Shown: positions 18,630 through 29,500 of the stretch, piece after piece
How positions within the stretch are numbered: the stretch's first letter is position 1
Layout of the letters: each line of letters starts with the position of its first letter
Assembly: GCA_003116975.1 (NCBI GenBank)
Contig: BGKB01000194.1
Span: forward strand, 62,001-126,000
Direction: 5' to 3'
DNA length: 64,000 nucleotides
From: Aurantiochytrium sp. KH105
Taxonomy: Eukaryota; Sar; Bigyra; Thraustochytrida; Thraustochytriidae
Program-made: the position numbers and the translations under genes
Notes under the pieces: generated by a model
Database searches by the model: none
Seen by the model: the letters and a program-made list of their open reading frames with translations, nothing else
What the model was told of the DNA's origin: nothing

Positions 18630-20429
18630 TTAGCGGCACTTTTTGATGATACCAATGGCAATCGAGCTGCCTTCGTCCCGCAGAGTGAAGCGACCAAGCT
18701 GCATGGTCGTATCGTAGGGCTCGAGGCAAATGGACTTTGCAAGACGAATTTTGCAAATGATGGTGGAACCAGCCTTGGCAAAGGCGGGATTGCGCTTGGC
18801 AATCTTGCCGGTCTTGTCAAGCTCGGCGACAATCTCGTATACAGTGCTCTCTTCCTCGGCAGTGTGAGCGTGGAAGACGGCGTTGTAACCGGCAGAGAAC
18901 AGCGGTCGGTGCTCGAGCAGAGAAACCACAAAGAGCTGTGCAATGACCTCGGTGCAGCCCTGGACCGGGGAGAAGCGCGAAGCAAGGACGTGGCCCTTGG
19001 CAACCTGGTTCTCATTCAACGAAGTGAGGCGCACGAGCACGTTCTCACCAGGCTTGGCGCCCTGGACCTCCTCCTCGTTGATTGAGATGCTCTCCACCTT
19101 GCACTTGACCTGGTTCGGGCACACGCGTACCTCCTGACCGACAAAGAGCACACCAGCCTCGACCTTGGCCATGAGCACCACGCCGCGGTCCGTGTAGCGA
19201 TCGACAATTGTGGCGCGCAGCGGCTTTTCGGCATCGCGGCCCGAAATGCTCAAGTCGTTGAGCGTATCAAGGAGACTCTTGCCGTCGTTGAGGTCAGCGG
19301 CCCACGCGCAGACGTCCTTGCTGATAGGATCCTTGACGTTGGTGCCAGAGAGAGCGGAAATAGGCAGAAAGGTCACATCGCGCTTGACCTTGAAGCCAGA
19401 AGACTTGAGAAAGGGGCGCAAACGCTTTACAATGTCGTCGTACCGTTCCTTGCTCCACTTGACAGTCTGCTCGTCCATCTTGTTAATGCAGACGATGAGC
19501 TTTTGGATGCCCAGGGTCTTGGCAAGCATGGCGTGCTCGCGTGTCTGGCCGGCCTGGATGAAGCCACTCTCGAACTCACCCTTGCGCGCGGAAATGACAA
19601 GGATACCTACATCAGCCTGGCTCGCGCCACTGATCATCGCGGGCACGTAGTTCTTGTGACCGGGGGCGTCCAGAATGGTCAGCCGCCTGTCCTCTGTCTC
19701 AAAGTATGCGCGACCCACTTCGACGGTCTTACCCTTGGCGCGCTCTTCCTCGGACTCGTCCATAATGTATGCAAGGAACCAGCTCTCGCGGTTGCGCTCC
19801 TTGGCCTCCTGCTCGAACTTTTCGATCGTGCGCTTATCTACCTTGCCCGTCACGTAAAGGATCGAGCCCGAGAGCGTGCTCTTGCCGGCATCGACGTGAC
19901 CAATCGTGACCACGTTCAAGTGCGGCCGGACATCAAAGTCCTTGATCATCTCCTTACCCTTTTCCAGCTCGGCGATGAGCTCCTTGGAGTCAAAGACTTC
20001 GGGTTCGCTTGAGTGCGTGATGGGTGCCGGCTCCGGGGCATCCTCTTCCGTGACGGCTTGGTCTGTGCTGCTGCTCACGACCTTGGGACCATCGTTCTCT
20101 TCTTCGGCAGGCGCGCCGCCAAGGGAAACGTTCTTGAACCCGGGGGCATCGTCGCCAGCGGACGGTTCCTCGCTCCCTCCGATGGAGATCTTCTTGAAGC
20201 CAGGCGTCACTTCTGCACTGGCGTCGGCATCGTCGTTGGCGGACGGGGCAGCGGCGGCGTCGTCGTCGGCGGCGGCGGCGGCGGGAGCAGCTTCCTCCGT
20301 TGCCTCGGGCTCGGCCGGGGCAGGGGCCTCCGCGGGTGTGGTCGCCGGCTGCAGCCACGAGGGCTGCCACTCGCTCGCGGAAGCGTTGGGCTTCCACTCT
20401 TGAGCATCCGAGTTCAAGTTGTCACCCAT
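18630..20429 (-). CDS. Eukaryotic peptide chain release factor GTP-binding subunit eRF3
   Basis: The 599-residue translational GTPase matches eRF3 (GSPT1/Sup35), which works with eRF1 at stop codons. The N-terminus carries a PAM2 motif at residues 5-14 (LNSDAQEWKP, with Trp at the usual Phe) for binding the MLLE domain of poly(A)-binding protein. An Ala/Asp/Glu-rich linker follows. It includes a duplicated GFK motif (TPGFKKISIGG at 75-85 and APGFKNVSLGG at 95-105). The GTPase core shows G1 GHVDAGKS (177-184), G3 DAPGH, G4 NKMD and G5 SALSG, then EF-Tu-like domains 2 and 3. HBS1 is excluded by the PAM2 motif and the eRF3-type C-terminal domain (GRFTLRDEGSSIAIG). The ATG at 20429 is the only sensible start. 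Confidence 0.95.
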   Translation of the reverse strand: MGDNLNSDAQEWKPNASASEWQPSWLQPATTPAEAPAPAEPEATEEAAPAAAAADDDAAAAPSANDDADASAEVTPGFKKISIGGSEEPSAGDDAPGFKNVSLGGAPAEEENDGPKVVSSSTDQAVTEEDAPEPAPITHSSEPEVFDSKELIAELEKGKEMIKDFDVRPHLNVVTIGHVDAGKSTLSGSILYVTGKVDKRTIEKFEQEAKERNRESWFLAYIMDESEEERAKGKTVEVGRAYFETEDRRLTILDAPGHKNYVPAMISGASQADVGILVISARKGEFESGFIQAGQTREHAMLAKTLGIQKLIVCINKMDEQTVKWSKERYDDIVKRLRPFLKSSGFKVKRDVTFLPISALSGTNVKDPISKDVCAWAADLNDGKSLLDTLNDLSISGRDAEKPLRATIVDRYTDRGVVLMAKVEAGVLFVGQEVRVCPNQVKCKVESISINEEEVQGAKPGENVLVRLTSLNENQVAKGHVLASRFSPVQGCTEVIAQLFVVSLLEHRPLFSAGYNAVFHAHTAEEESTVYEIVAELDKTGKIAKRNPAFAKAGSTIICKIRLAKSICLEPYDTTMQLGRFTLRDEGSSIAIGIIKKCR

Positions 20430-21516
20430 CTTCTTGTGGTGTAGTTTATCCTGCTCTTCTACTTTGGTTTTTGCTTCTGCTCGTTCGAGTTGAAGGCGTC
20501 GAAGGCGGCGTACGAGACGACGACCACGACAACGACAACAGCAACGACAACGACAATGACAAAGACAAAGGAAAAGGGGAAGAAGACGAGAGGCTCAAGC
20601 CCGCGCAGCGAGGCGTCGAGCTGTGGCTGGTCCTGGAGCTGGTCCTGAGGCGAGGCGCGGCGAGGGCGAGCGCGAGCGGCTCTGGCGGGTGGTCCTCGAG
20701 GCAGGCGCTTGCCAGCAAGTCTCGTCTCTCTCGCGCGCGCTGGGTCGAGGAGACCGGTCCGGCGGCGAGGCGCGGCGGCGCCGGCGGCAGGGGCGGCGGC
20801 GACGGCACGCGCGACGGGCGGCGAGCGGGCAGCGGCGCGGCGAGGCGGAGTCTGTTTGGTTTGGTCTGCGCTGGTCGAGGATACATGTCCGCGTGACTGG
20901 GGGGTCCCCCGGTCATGGGTGGCTGGGAGCCAAGGGCGAGCATCCGTACTTGTAAAGTTCGGGTTGACTGAGGCCCACGGCACGCTGGCTGCACGGCGAG
21001 TTCATGCAGCTACGGCGCAGCAATGAAGGCAAGCTTGGGCAAGAGCGCGAGAGCAAAGCGAGGTTTGATTTTGGTGCATGGTTTTCTGGTTCGAGGTGAC
21101 TTTCGAGGCAAGCGAGGAAGAATCGTGACAGAAGGAGGGGATCGAATGGGACTGGCTTTGGAGGACGAGAAAAGAAAGAGAAGGGCTGCGCCAGGAATGG
21201 TTCCGGTATGGTCCCGCGCTTGCGCTTTGGTGGCGCGTAAAAGGGACTGGGAAATCAGGATCTGACGGGAAAGACGGAACAAGCAAGACTTTGGCGAGTC
21301 GCTGCTGGCTGACTGCTGGTTTCTTGACCAAAAAGAAAAGATAAGAAAAGAGGCGAAAGTATTCAACTCGAAATAAGGTTCTGAGAAAAAAAAGAAGAAC
21401 AGGCTGATCGGCAAGAGAGCACATAAAGGTACAGACAGCGAGCGAGTTCGATCGACCACAAAGGCGATCGCTCTCTCGATTTCGCAATGGAAGGGGATAA
21501 GAAAACCTGTCCATGT
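20430..21516. other. Spacer between eRF3 5' end and cyclophilin 3' end
   Basis: This 1.1 kb holds the GC-rich eRF3 promoter and 5' UTR and the cyclophilin 3' UTR. A degenerate GACAAC repeat lies at about 20517-20575. I see no gene in it. Confidence 0.6.
20517..20575. repeat. Degenerate (GACAAC)n repeat
   Basis: Imperfect ACGACA/GACAAC/GACAAAG units lie about 90-145 bases upstream of the eRF3 ATG, probably in its 5' UTR (read as GTTGTC on the coding strand). Confidence 0.75.
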
Positions 21517-22014
21517 CTAGCGCAGCTGTCCGCACTCAACGACGACCGTGCGAGCCTTTGGCTTGCCGTTCTGCGTGCCAACCGACTCGAGCGACTTGAG
21601 CACCTCGAGGCCCTTGATGACCTTGCCAAAGACGGTATGCTTGCCGTTGAGCCATGAAGCCTCGTTGAAGCAAAGAAAGAACTGCGAGCCGTTCGTGTTG
21701 GGCCCTGCGTTCGCCATGGAAAGCACACCGGGGCCGTCGTGCTTGAGCTTGAAGTTCTCATCGCGGAATGTCTCACCATAGATGGACTTGCCGCCAGTGC
21801 CATTGTAGCGCGTAAAGTCGCCACCCTGGGCCATGAATCCCGGGATGATACGGTGGAAGATGGACTGCCGGAACCCGAAGCCCTTCTCGCCCGTGCACAG
21901 GCATCGAAAGTTCTCCGCGGTCTTGGGGCACACGTCAGACCTCAGCTCGATCTCCACCCGGCCGGCATACTCGCTGCCAATCTCCACGTCGAAGAACACC
22001 ACAGGGAGTCCCAT
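21517..22014 (-). CDS. Cyclophilin A-type peptidyl-prolyl isomerase
   Basis: The 165-residue single-domain cyclophilin has the same length as human cyclophilin A. The catalytic [15 protein letters not shown] block with the essential arginine is present, as are the cyclosporin-site tryptophan ([15 protein letters not shown]) and the [10 protein letters not shown] motif. Cyclophilins catalyse cis-trans isomerisation of Xaa-Pro bonds. There is no signal or targeting peptide, so it is cytosolic or nuclear. The ORF extends upstream to a TTG; the ATG at 22014 gives the canonical N-terminus ([13 protein letters not shown]). Confidence 0.96.
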   Translation of the reverse strand: MGLPVVFFDVEIGSEYAGRVEIELRSDVCPKTAENFRCLCTGEKGFGFRQSIFHRIIPGFMAQGGDFTRYNGTGGKSIYGETFRDENFKLKHDGPGVLSMANAGPNTNGSQFFLCFNEASWLNGKHTVFGKVIKGLEVLKSLESVGTQNGKPKARTVVVECGQLR

Positions 22015-22703
22015 CGTCCAACCGCGTGCTCGCCGCGCAAACTGCGACAACGCTAGTCTCGATGCGCTCCTCTCGCTTCTCGCGAGCGCGTCGCGAGCTC
22101 AACCGATCCCGCTCGCTCGTTGACTGGCTGCTCGACTTGGTTTGGTCTGAGCGGTTCTGCTCGTGCAGAGCTAGCTAGCTGCTGCAGCGCCACCGATTGC
22201 CCTGCACGGCGGGCTCCCGCCATTGTAGACCTCAACGTCGACACTGTCCGTGTTGACGCTGGAGTCACGGCGGCACCGGCGACCCTGAAGAGCACGACGG
22301 AGGGGGAGAAGTAGAACCGGGCTGGCCGCGCCGAGCTGGCCGCGCCGCCCGAGGAGCGGCGCTCTGGCCCCCGCGGCTCCGGTGGCGTCGCTGCGTTGCC
22401 CGCCGGCCGTCCGTCATTGCGCGAAGAGCCCCGGCGAAGCGGCGGCAAATTTTAAAAAAAGGCCAAGAGGGCAAGAAAAGCGCAATCTTCAACCGGTTCG
22501 CTCGGTCGGGCGGTCGGTCGTTCTGCGCGCGAGCTAGGCCAGCGAGCGGCCCCGAGGAGGACCCAGGGCCGCGCGCTGGCAGCACCAAGGAGCGAAATCC
22601 TCGCTTGACTCTTGCAAGCATACGTTCCGCACGCTCTACCTGCGCTTGCTTGATCTCGCAAATAGCGACCGCGTAAATTTTGCATCCGCGCAGAGGCATT
22701 AAT
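22015..22703. other. Divergent promoter region, cyclophilin / BLTP1-like giant
   Basis: This 690-base spacer lies between divergent starts. It is GC-rich on the cyclophilin side. A run of A residues (22455-22461) and mixed sequence lie nearer the BLTP1 start. I see no repeats or small genes. Confidence 0.55.
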
Positions 22704-23520
22704 ATGGGATCCCTCTCTCGCGGCGGCAGCGGCGGCAAGATCGGTCACCTTCTTCTCCTAATCGCAGCCCTCTGCTTCACGCTGCAGAGCAGCGGTCAGA
22801 GCTCGTCTGATACCTGCGAAGACCTGGACATCTCAGCATGTCAGCTCAGCATGGCATGCGAGGTGTACAACACCAATGACGGCGGAACGGCTTGCCAAGC
22901 ATCAAATGGAAGCAGTACTGATTCCGAGAGTGACTCTCCATGCGACGTCAAGCTCAATTATTCAATCGCATATCCGCACGGCTGTCCTGAATCGTGCGTT
23001 GTGCGAGATTTGCAGACGGGCGTGCAAATCTGCGACTCGCGCAACTTTTGGGATGAGCTTGGCGCCGTGTACTGGGGTGACTCGGGGCTCCCGATCGGAT
23101 ATCTTTTTTGGAATTTCATGCTTGGTTTTACGGTGATTCTCATCGTCCGCATCGCCCCTGCGATCACAGCTCGCGTAGTTTGTCGCGTCATCAATTTCTG
23201 GGTGCTTCGACCGAAAAAATCCGAACCCTCTTCCTCTGCGTTACGTATAAGCTCCTTGCGAATCGCCCTTGTTGGTGGACGCGTCACCTTTGAGGAGCTC
23301 GAGTACGCCTCTGCAAATATGCATCTTCGGATTGTTGAGGGCGGCATCTCACTACTTTGGTGGCGATCCTCCGAGGGGATTATGCACGATCCAGCTGCAT
23401 TCTTCGCATCTGCAAAGACCAGTGAAACGCATGCCTCATCCACATCCTTTTCGTCCAAGTCAGGCCCACCCGCGTCTTCCGACGCATCCCGGAAGAATGG
23501 CAAGCATTCGAAGGGAGGAA

Positions 23521-23557
<37 letters not shown>

Positions 23558-26500
23558 TGGCGGCGCGATCGGTACAAAGTCCGACCAGCGTGCAGCAGGC
23601 AAGATCAGGGTCGATGAACGCCCAGCTCGGCTCACAGGATTTGCTTCGGGCGTCGAACTCAGCATCTTCAATAATGTGGAGAAATTCAACGCCATCGAAA
23701 AATTTGTATACAAGCATATGCCCATGTCAGCGCGAGAGGCCTCGGCAACCAACTTGGATGCCATGGAGAGAGGTCTCGATGCGAACCATGCAGCGAAAGG
23801 TCGGTCATCTATGATGTCCACTGCCAAAGGAAGCGCGCAGGGCCGCGGCTGCTGCGCTATCTTCGTTGCCTTGTTTTGCCGCTGCACGAGCGGCTTTGTT
23901 GCGTGTTGGTTCAGCCTCTACACTTTCATGCGACGATGCTGCCCTCGTTCATTTCATCGATTAGGCACGGCAAGAGACAATGGCGGCCTGACTGACGGGA
24001 GCGTCCCTCGAGGCTCGGGAAATGTGGACGACTCAGAGGGTGATGGGAGCACCTATGGTTTCTCGAGCGTACACACGGGCGGCAATGCGGAAGTGAATGA
24101 CCAGGCCAGCATCGGGTCGTCTTCATCGTCGGAGTCACCGTGGTTTTACCAAGTGTTTCCTGTCTCCAAATTCGAGCTGTCCCAGTTTTGTATCTATGTC
24201 TCTGACCCGAGCATGCGGACAACGCTTGTCATGCACGCCGAGAAGGGTCTTGGTATTCACTACGTTGAAGACTCGACATGGGACACGGATTATTTCAAGG
24301 TGATTAGTAGACTGGTATGGACGGACACGCGCTTACGTCTTGTCAAGAATGAGCAGTACGTTGGCGAAGAAGTCTTCGCGCTCCGCTCGCGCCAGATCTT
24401 AGAGGAAGACCCCCTGCTTGAGCGTGGTGGCCGCGCCGTCGTCACATTCTTTCGCGAGCTGTTTCCCTTTCCAGAGATCTCCATGGGTGACTATAGGGGA
24501 TCAAAGGTTCGGTCCGTCGAGCTTGAAGAGCCAGCCACACCTTCCTCGGAGGCCTCATCACCTCTCGGCGCGCAAAGATCACCGCGTCCATCGCTCGTTG
24601 CTCGTGTGGCAAAGCCTCTCTATCGCTCAAGTTCCGACGATGACGACGACGACGACGACGACGATGACGTGGATGACAGCATGAACACGGACGATAATCA
24701 CGATCAAAGCTATAATGGAGGCGGCAGCCTCATTGGTGACCAAATGGTCTCGAACGAGTCCTTCGTTAGCGATCCAGGTGACAAAAGAAGTAATGCAAGC
24801 TGGCGACGAAGCAAGCACAAACAAGATCAGGAGCAAGATCAAAATGGTGATGATCACGACACGAGTGCCATGAGTGGAAGCGGTGCTCGGGCCCGGCACG
24901 ACGCCAAGTCATCCGCCTCGCGTGATGGAGACGGCATTGAGCTTTCCACACGCGGTACGGGTGCACGGAACAATAGCATTGATGATGTACGCATGAATCT
25001 GCCCAAGCCCATCAAAAGTTTCATTCGGGCGTCGAATGGGCTTCGCAGACCCTCGGGGAGTCGAGGCGGAATGTCCACGGCCTCCGGCTCTTCAAAAACA
25101 GCAAGTAGGACGGGGGGCGGCGGCTTGTCAAGACCGAGTAGCTCCTCGTCAGCAAATTTCTATGGCGACAACGACGTCACCTTGCAATCCACAGAGGACG
25201 CTGAGGATGAGGCGAGCGCAAAGTATTACGGTAGTTATGACGAAGACGACGACGATGACGAAGAAGAAGTACAACAACGAGAAAGAGAAAGAGAGGACGA
25301 TGACGACAAAGTTGGGAACGAAGAGGTCTACTTGACGGAAAGTGAAGCCTACTCGCGCACGTTGGCGGAAAACCGGAGATCCACGTTTGGCCCTTCAGCC
25401 CTGCTCTCTGGGCTGATTAATGCGAATTCGAGTCATTCGCCGCGCGACTACGATTCGGAAACGTCTCTCGACGACGATGAATATACCGCAATGGGACGCG
25501 ACGGACTGACGCGAAGACCTCGTTATGATGCTGCAGACTTTGGTAGAAACAGCCAACTCGCAGGCGCAAATGTGCATCCGCACTTGCGGAGCCGAGGTCA
25601 CAGAACGAGGTTCCAGGGCGAAGACGACCGGCTTGCACAGTCTCGTCGTCGCCAGCGCCATCGACGTCGATTCCAACGAGGTGGTGCAGCGAAACAGACC
25701 AGTGCCAAAAAGGCAATGCGTAAAGGCCGACAGAACGCGGCGGAGTCAGCCAAGGCCCAACTCGATGCTGGACCGGCAGAGCCCGACCTTCTCGTGACGG
25801 ACAAGCTTGAGCTCGTGTACAAATTTGACGTCCCAGGCCCCATCACACAGGAGCAGATTGAGGCCTTTGATGGAAAGCGGCAGCCCGAGTTCTCGTGCGA
25901 AATATTCCTCGGGTCTGCGCGCGAGGATTCCCATTCGATTCTGACGTATGGTCCATGGGCAGATCAGGAACGCAGTCATTTCTTGCAGAGATTCTGGCCC
26001 ATGGAGTATCAAGAGACACCCGTGTATCGACCTGAACATGTCGGCGAGCCACGCATTCCCTTGTTCCTCGACGTTCGCGTGATGTTCCGAGGACGAGGCA
26101 GCGTGCGCATGCCCTATCGCGTGCGCAACACCGGCTGGTACGACGGGACCAAGGACGACGACGTTCCCTCGAATGTAAATGTGTGGTCGACGATCCAACA
26201 GCACATTGATGCATTCGCTCGCGCTTCTGAGATGGAGAACGAACAAAAGCATCGGGAAACCTCGTTTGCGGCATTTGCTGGTGGCGCTGGACGTCTTGAC
26301 AGCCTCGCGTCGACTGGGCTTGGCGCTGCGGAGCGCTCGCAAGATGTCCCTGAAGTGCGACTGCCTCCCGGCCCGCCGCCGCCACCACCGCCACCTCTCC
26401 CTTCACACCTCCAACATCAGTATCAGTACGACCCCCACGCAGATGACAGTGCGCCTGTATCCCGTTTCCGTGGCCCGCGGAGATCGAGCCAGTCGTCGTA

Positions 26501-29500
26501 CTCGTCGCGCAATAGCATGTCCGTGCACGGATATCAACGCGCAGAGCGAGCCTTGGCCTCCGGGTGGATCGTGCACATGCCTCCTGCGACACGAATTTCG
26601 CTAGTGAAGACGAACGATGGAGAAGCGGTCATGGCTTCTATCGCCAACTATCAAAGAGAGCTTTTAGAGGCCACCCAATTCATTGCTGCACCGGAAAATG
26701 AAGACGCTGTGGTCGTCAATATTGGCCCGCGAAACGACCCGGAAGCGTGGGCGTGTGAGCTTTGGAGCAAATATGCAGGACGCGAACGTGAGGTATCAAC
26801 GCATTTGCGAACACTCTGTCCAACGTATCCTCATTCCGCTCGGCTCGACGATCTCGCGCGCCATCTTCCGGTCTCGAGAGAGTTTGAAAACCGCGTCGTT
26901 GCGTTCATGTTTAGTATGCAAACCTCAAGCTCCCCTGCAGAGTCCCGATCGCGCGTGGTCGAGAGCGTAGGGGCCGAGATGGAGCTCATTGAATTGCTCT
27001 CCGAAAGGTATGGCTTTGACCATCCTCAGCTTCAGGAAATGAGACGCGTCATTCGCGATGGTCTCGCTCGATTCCCGCCAGAGTACGAGGCGAATCTCAA
27101 GGTATTGTTTCCGCAGTCGGGGTCATCGGCACTGGCTGGAACTGATCACGAGGATTTTTCTTCCTCCGTGCATGAGGCTCACGCATTCCAACGTGAGAGT
27201 GTCGACAGTAGCTTGTTTGGAGATGAAGCGGCACGTGAAATCCCCTTTGGCAGCACAAGCCAGGAAGGGGTCGGCGCTGGCAACAACTTCAAGGTGAAGA
27301 AAGCCAGCAGCAGCAGCAGCATCCAGTACAACGCACAGCATGCGATCAGCAAGGGGACTGAGGTTGGCCATGCATCTCAGTGCAACGGTCCATTGTCTTT
27401 TGCGAGCGCGCACGGCGTCGCGTGCGGTTGGCTCGATCTGGACATTGCTATTGGGTCTGATGTGGTCATGAGTCTTCCCCTCGTGTCTCGGAGCGAGTCC
27501 GGGTACGAAACAATCATCGATACAACGCTGATAAAACCGGAGCTGCGATCATCTGTGACACAATCAGAGATCCTCCGAAGCATGGAGTACAAGATGCGCA
27601 CAAGCATCCACTACTCAAATCAATGGAATGGTCATCAGCTCTGGTCCTTCAACCAGAGCATGAAGCGCTCCGAAGTTCGTTTCGTCCGCGAGCACGTGAA
27701 TTGTTTCATGGATCTCGTGAGCGACTGGACATCCATGCCGCGCTCCGAGGCTGATGACAAACTCGAGTTCTTCACGCCGATCACTTACAGCATCCAAGCT
27801 GATATTGATCGCGTCAATCTCGTGCTCAACGTGAATGAAGACAATGTCATTGGTACACTCACTGATGACACTTACAATCACATTGTCGACGTAGATGTCC
27901 CACGGGTCCAGTTCCGGTCCGAGATGCAAACCGTAGAATTTGAGGCTGCCCGAGAGGAGATTTCCTGGACGTTGAGCTTTGAGAACGTCAAGGCCGCAAA
28001 CACGTGGGCCTCGACGTGTGCGGCTACGCTGCGTCTCCCAGAAGACCATCCGCGACGCCAGATTGTCCATCCGCGGCCTGCCATGTCCGAAAGCAAAGTG
28101 CCGTGGCGAAATCCAAGGTTCTTGACATTCGATCGCCTTGAAATCGAGGGTCGCTACGTTTACCACAACGAGATTGCCGACCACACCGACCTGCTCAAGG
28201 TGGATTTGCATTTTCTGCGGCCCAAACTTCTCGCTCTGCCTGAGGCCGTTGACGCGATTGCAAACTTTCAGGCAAACTACTTTGGTTCGGCCATGTTTTT
28301 GACAACCCCAGACGACTTTGCGGCTTGCGGGAACAAAAATTTGCGGTCACGCGTTGCATTTCAGACGTGGACCCTCGCAAACAATGTGATCTCGCGACCG
28401 CCCGCGAACGAATTCGAGCTGCGCTTTGGACTGCACATCAATGAGGGCACCGTGCAGCTGCCCATTTGCCTGCAGCCCTGCCTCAATGCCCAGGGTGACC
28501 TTCAGGACGCGGACCATAGCACGGTGTCATTGACCACGACAAAGACTGTTCTCGACATGCGGATGAACTATGACCGCTTTCTAGACATGGATCTGCGTTT
28601 CGACCAAGTGCGCTTGCAATGTCCGTCTTCGCAAGCCTTAGGGACCGCCCAGATGCCAACAGAATCGAACCCAGGCATCTCCACGTCCGTCAACGCAGCC
28701 GCTGCAAATGTTGAAATGCTTGTCACGGCCGCCTCGGAGCGCCCTGGATCTGCCCCGCGTGCACACGAGAATCACAGCGGGCACTCTGCGGAGCACGATG
28801 ACCATGGCCGCTTTCATGGTAGCTACGACTCGCACACGTGGAACGATGCTCATTTGGTCTCACCGGAGAATGGGGCTGGCAGTGATCTGGGTCACTCGTC
28901 GAGCATGTTTTTCCATTCCACGGCGTATCCTGTGTCACCCATATCCCACGTGGCACTCGGGCATACAATCACTTCACCCTACTCTCCTCCGGGTGGCGAT
29001 CATGCCTTTGTGCATAGTCACGGCGGAGATGAGCACGGATACCTGGGGGGACATACAAGCAAACACAGACGCCACCGTCTGCCCGGCAAGGCGTCCACCG
29101 GGTCTTACCCGTATCCTCGCTTTTTGGAGCCCCGCGCTGCAAGCTCAAAGCAGCGTCAGCGTAAACGGCCTGTGCGCGAGAACGCCCTTGGGAACTCGCT
29201 TCAAGGCCACCTACTCTGGGACGGGGGGTCATACAGCATCAAGTGGCTGTATGGACGCAATGAGAATATTAGCATGGCCCCTCTGGTGGCCTACAGTTCT
29301 GCCATGAAGGCGAACTTTGGCAAGTTGAGAGGCGATCTCCAAATGGCCCAGATGCACGCCGTGTATGATGCGGCAGACAGCTTTTTAAAAGGGTCCGCTC
29401 GCCTTAAATCCTCTGATCGCGCTCTTGGCGGAGCCAAGTCCTTTCTTCGGGCGGGCGCACTGCTCTGCAACCCTCGGATGATCTGGACCCGCATCGTGCA

